Below the pieces are notes generated by a model. It saw only the letters and a program-made list of their open reading frames with translations. It made no database searches and was not told the DNA's origin. A DNA stretch of 36,212 bases from Dokdonella_A sp040005635 (GTDB lineage Bacteria > Pseudomonadota > Gammaproteobacteria > Xanthomonadales > Rhodanobacteraceae): positions 1-36,212 of the forward strand of contig JBDTYM010000040.1 in assembly GCA_040005635.1 (NCBI GenBank), written 5' to 3'. Shown in pieces: positions 33,929 through 36,212 of the stretch; the first letter of the stretch is position 1, and each line of letters begins with the position of its first letter. The position numbers were made by a program, and so were the translations under genes.

Positions 33929-34338
33929 ATACGCCCGCGCCCGATACGCGAAAACAGAAACACGGCGCGCTGATCGCGTTGATCGGCGTATCGTTTGTGC
34001 TCGGCATCGTCGATGCCGCGCTGACGCTGCCGTCGAGCGAAAGCGGTGCGCGCCTGGCGTACACGCTGGTCGGCAATATTGCGCTGCTGATCCTCGGCTT
34101 CCGCTGGCTGCAGCTCGACGCGCGCGAACTCGACATCCGCCGGCCGTTGTGGCTCAACGTCGGCATCGTCCTGCTCGCCGCGGTGTTCGTACCGTACTAC
34201 CTGTACAAGACGCGTCCGGCCGGACGCCGCCTGCCCGCCATAGGCGGATTCTTCGGCGTCGTCTTCGGCTGCATGCTCGCCACGGCGGTCGGCGCATTGG
34301 CGATGAGCCTGATTTCCGGTACCCCGCCGACACCTTGA
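33925..34338 (+). CDS. Small membrane protein, family not recognised
   Basis: A 137-residue protein with four hydrophobic segments at about 14-34, 45-62, 75-93 and 103-131, joined by short loops with charged residues (LQLDARELDIRRPLW; YKTRPAGRRLP). It starts at a GTG that overlaps the pepA stop (GTGA) and ends four bases before the holC start, so it sits in the pepA-holC operon. In E. coli nothing lies between pepA and holC. I recognise no conserved motif. Confidence 0.75.
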   Translation: MNTPAPDTRKQKHGALIALIGVSFVLGIVDAALTLPSSESGARLAYTLVGNIALLILGFRWLQLDARELDIRRPLWLNVGIVLLAAVFVPYYLYKTRPAGRRLPAIGGFFGVVFGCMLATAVGALAMSLISGTPPTP

Positions 34339-34342
34339 ATCC

Positions 34343-34768
34343 ATGCCACGCGCCGACTTCTACCTGATCGACAAGCCGCGTTTTCGCGACGACCCGCTGC
34401 TGCTGGTGTGCGAGCTCGCCAAACGCGCGTTCGCCGGCGAACAGCCGACGCTGATCCTCGCGCGCTCGCGCGAGCAGGCCGAGACGCTCGACGAAAAACT
34501 CTGGGAATTCGATGAAAACGCGTTCATTCCGCACCAGATCGTCGGCGACGGCGACGACGACGCGGTCACCGCAGTACTGATCGTGCCACCGGACGCGGCG
34601 ACACCGGATCGCAGCTTGGTCATCAACCTGCGCGACGAGTGCGCAGCGGGTTTGTTCGAGCGCGTGCTCGAGGTCATACCAGCCGACGAAGCCGAGCGGC
34701 TAGGTTCACGCGAGCGCTGGAAGACATACCGGCAGGCCGGCTTCGAAGTGGCGAAGCACGACATGTAG
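34343..34768 (+). CDS. holC: DNA polymerase III chi subunit
   Basis: A 141-residue protein with the HolC N-terminus MPRADFYLIDKPRF, CELAKRAFAGEQPTLILARS and the later NLRDECAAGLFERVLEVIPADEAERLGSRERWKTYRQAG. Chi, with psi (HolD), links the clamp loader to single-strand binding protein at the replication fork. The ATG at 34343 is four bases after the previous stop. The stop codon TAG lies within a REP-like repeat. The order pepA-holC-valS is the gammaproteobacterial one, here with upp inserted in the opposite direction before valS. Confidence 0.93.
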   Translation: MPRADFYLIDKPRFRDDPLLLVCELAKRAFAGEQPTLILARSREQAETLDEKLWEFDENAFIPHQIVGDGDDDAVTAVLIVPPDAATPDRSLVINLRDECAAGLFERVLEVIPADEAERLGSRERWKTYRQAGFEVAKHDM

Positions 34769-34805
34769 GAGCGCGTCTGCGCACGGTGGGCGCGAATCGG
34801 TGGCG
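34763..34805 (+). repeat. REP-like element
   Basis: The sequence begins ATGTAGGAGCGCGTCTGCGC and continues ACGGTGGGCGCGAATCGGTG. It resembles repetitive extragenic palindromes of Xanthomonadales and Pseudomonas, whose units often start TGTAGGAGCG with a short GC-rich hairpin, here GCGC-GTCT-GCGC. It lies between the convergent genes holC and upp and supplies the last codon and stop of holC. I see no second copy in the window. Confidence 0.5.
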
Positions 34806-34837
34806 GACGCGTTGCGACTGCCATCGCGCGCTGGCGC

Positions 34838-35470
34838 CTACTTGGTCCCGAAGAATCGATCACCGGCATCGCCGAGGCCCGGCACGATGTAGCCATGTTC
34901 GTTGAGCCCCTGATCGATCGCAGCGGTGTAGATTGCTACTTCAGGATGATGTTCGCGCAGATGCGCGATGCCTTCGGGACAGCTCACCAGGCAGACGAAG
35001 CGAATTGAACGCGGCTCCGTCTCCTTGACCCGATTCAAGGCGGCAACGGCGGAATGGCCGGTCGCCAGCATTGGATCGACCACGATGGCGTCGCGCTCGT
35101 GCATGCCGCGCGGCATCTTGAAGTAGTACTCGACGGCAGCCAGCGTATGCGGGTCGCGCGCGAGGCCGACGTGGCCGACGCGTGCGCCGGGCACCACGCT
35201 GAGCATGCCGTCGAGAATGCCGATGCCGGCGCGCAGGATCACCACGAAGACGGTCTTCTTGCCGTCGATCAGCCGCCCGGTCATGGCCGCGACCGGCGTT
35301 TCGATCGCGACCTCGTGCATCGGCAGGTCGCGCATGACTTCATAGGCCATCAATGCCGACAGCTCGCCGAGCAGGCGGCGGAAATCGCTGGTGCTGGTCG
35401 ATTTCCGGCGCAGCAGGGTCAGCTTGTGCTGCACCAGCGGATGCTCGATCACGTGGACGGCGGCAGTCAT
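34838..35470 (-). CDS. upp: Uracil phosphoribosyltransferase
   Basis: A 210-residue pyrimidine salvage enzyme converting uracil and PRPP to UMP. The N-terminus MTAAVHVIEHPLVQHKLTLLR is standard. AGIGILDGMLSVVPGARVGHVG and the PRPP loop VVDPMLATGHSAVAALNRVK are clear, as is the uracil-binding C-terminus GLGDAGDRFFGTK. The ATG at 35470 is preceded by GAGGA at nine bases; the longer frame to 35509 adds 13 residues atypical of the family. It lies between holC and valS on the opposite strand. A 10-bp tandem repeat sits 27 bp upstream. Confidence 0.96.
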   Translation of the reverse strand: MTAAVHVIEHPLVQHKLTLLRRKSTSTSDFRRLLGELSALMAYEVMRDLPMHEVAIETPVAAMTGRLIDGKKTVFVVILRAGIGILDGMLSVVPGARVGHVGLARDPHTLAAVEYYFKMPRGMHERDAIVVDPMLATGHSAVAALNRVKETEPRSIRFVCLVSCPEGIAHLREHHPEVAIYTAAIDQGLNEHGYIVPGLGDAGDRFFGTK

Positions 35471-35496
35471 CGCGGCGATTCCTCGGGCGTTCGCGG

Positions 35497-35519
35497 AAGA
35501 TAGCGCCAAAAGATAGCGC
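35497..35519 (-). repeat. Tandem 10-bp direct repeat upstream of upp
   Basis: AAGATAGCGC occurs at 35497-35506 and 35510-35519 (plus strand), a 13-bp period. On the minus strand each copy reads GCGCTATCTT and contains TATCTT, a fair -10 hexamer, just before the upp ribosome site. It could be a duplicated promoter element or a protein-binding site; it may also be a chance duplication. Confidence 0.6.
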
Positions 35520-35545
35520 GTCTGGGCCGCATCTCGCTCGTCGCC

Positions 35546-35551
35546 TACAAT
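35546..35551 (+). promoter_or_regulatory. Candidate -10 for valS
   Basis: TACAAT matches five of six positions of a sigma-70 -10. It lies 60 bases before the valS ATG at 35612, in the divergent upp-valS region. The -35 position (about 35523) has no good match. Confidence 0.3.
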
Positions 35552-35611
35552 ATGCGTCCTCCTCCCTCAGTCAGGCGTCGTGCGCGAGCACCGCCACGGA
35601 TGTTTGTGCCC

Positions 35612-36212
35612 ATGGACAAGAGTTTCGAACCCGCGCCGATCGAATCGAAGTGGTATGCGCACTGGGAGGCGCAGGGATTGTTCAAGCCTGCTGCCAGCGG
35701 TGAGCCGTACTGCATCCTGCTGCCGCCGCCGAACGTGACGGGCACCCTGCACATGGGTCACGCGTTCCAGCAGACGATCATGGACGCACTCACGCGCTAC
35801 CACCGCATGCGCGGCTTCAGAACGCTGTGGCAGGGCGGCACCGACCACGCCGGTATCGCGACGCAGAAGATCGTCGAGAACCAACTCGCCGCACAGGGCA
35901 AGACGCGCCACGACCTCGGCCGCGAGCAGTTCATCCGGCGCGTGTGGGAATGGAAAGAGGAATCCGGCTCGACGATCACGAACCAGATGCGCCGCCTCGG
36001 CGCCTCGGTCGACTGGTCGCGCGAGCGCTTCACGATGGACGAGGGTTTGTCCGCGGCCGTGCGCCGCGTGTTCGTGACCTGGTATCGCGATGGGTTGATC
36101 TATCGCGGCAAGCGTCTTGTGCACTGGGATCCGGTGTTGATGACGGCCGTGTCGGATCTCGAGGTCAACAACGAGGAGAAGGACGGCTCGCTGTGGTCGA
36201 TCCGCTATCCCG
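35612..36212 (+). CDS. valS: Valyl-tRNA synthetase (5' part, cut by window end)
   Basis: The first 200 residues of a class Ia aminoacyl-tRNA synthetase. Landmarks: MDKSFEPAPIESKWYAHWEA, the ATP-binding HIGH-type motif in LLPPPNVTGTLHMGHAFQQT, GTDHAGIATQKIVENQL, the KWKEESG-like EWKEESGSTITNQMRRLGAS, VDWSRERFTMDEG and YRGKRLVHWDPVLMTAVSDL. These identify the valine enzyme. The KMSKS motif and anticodon-binding domain lie beyond the window. The ATG at 35612 is the usual start; in-frame ATGs at 35600 and 35552 would add residues not typical of the family. Confidence 0.97.
   Translation, partial: MDKSFEPAPIESKWYAHWEAQGLFKPAASGEPYCILLPPPNVTGTLHMGHAFQQTIMDALTRYHRMRGFRTLWQGGTDHAGIATQKIVENQLAAQGKTRHDLGREQFIRRVWEWKEESGSTITNQMRRLGASVDWSRERFTMDEGLSAAVRRVFVTWYRDGLIYRGKRLVHWDPVLMTAVSDLEVNNEEKDGSLWSIRYP

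Overview
The window is about 36 kb of GC-rich bacterial chromosome carrying densely packed housekeeping and type IV pilus genes. It suggests a gammaproteobacterium, most likely of the Xanthomonadales/Lysobacterales. Reasons: the gene orders gshB-tonB-yqgE-yqgF-pyrB next to pilG, pepA-holC-valS divergent from lptFG, and xerD-dsbC are gammaproteobacterial; a pil-chp cluster without pilH and pilK is the arrangement I recall for Xanthomonas/Xylella; and a REP-like element beginning TGTAGGAGCGCG lies after holC. The genus assignment is inference. I saw no insertion sequence, prophage, CRISPR array, tRNA or rRNA.

Layout. 1-8.6 kb (minus strand): the 5' part of a type II secretion ATPase gene (gspE), a membrane protein resembling exosortase-H-associated proteins, purL, two tandem dsbC-type disulfide isomerases, a structured leader with a B12-box-like motif, and xerD. 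A small RDD membrane protein gene (8.6-9.1 kb, plus strand) points the other way. 9.1-20.9 kb (minus strand): the Pil-Chp chemosensory cluster, transcribed pilG-pilI-pilJ-chpA-chpB-chpC. It makes the receptor, coupling proteins, giant histidine kinase, response regulator and methylesterase that control twitching pili. 21.3-27.0 kb (plus strand): gshB, tonB3-like, yqgE, yqgF, pyrB and a large lipoprotein of unknown function. 27.0-32.3 kb (minus strand): a fused double methyltransferase, the pilus retraction ATPase pilU, and lptG/lptF of the LPS exporter. 32.4-36.2 kb: pepA, a small membrane protein gene and holC (plus), upp (minus), and the start of valS (plus, cut by the window end).

How the genes work together. 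The Pil-Chp system, PilU and the TonB3-like protein all concern type IV pili and twitching motility. In Pseudomonas aeruginosa tonB3 lies in the same place beside gshB and pilG and is needed for twitching. A second theme is the cell envelope: LptF/LptG export LPS, the DsbC proteins correct periplasmic disulfides, GspE powers type II secretion, and one protein may belong to an exosortase system. The rest is core metabolism and DNA maintenance: PurL, PyrB, Upp, GshB, PepA, ValS, HolC, XerD and YqgF.

Most unusual features. (1) The spacers in the pil-chp operon contain small open frames that end at, or within a few bases of, the next gene's start codon; the one between pilG and pilI also has a strong ribosome binding site. 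(2) A structured leader upstream of the tandem dsbC genes carries a near-consensus B12 box. (3) A single polypeptide joins two methyltransferase domains, the second FkbM-like. (4) The ChpB-type methylesterase has an N-terminal pseudo-receiver and a long acidic linker.
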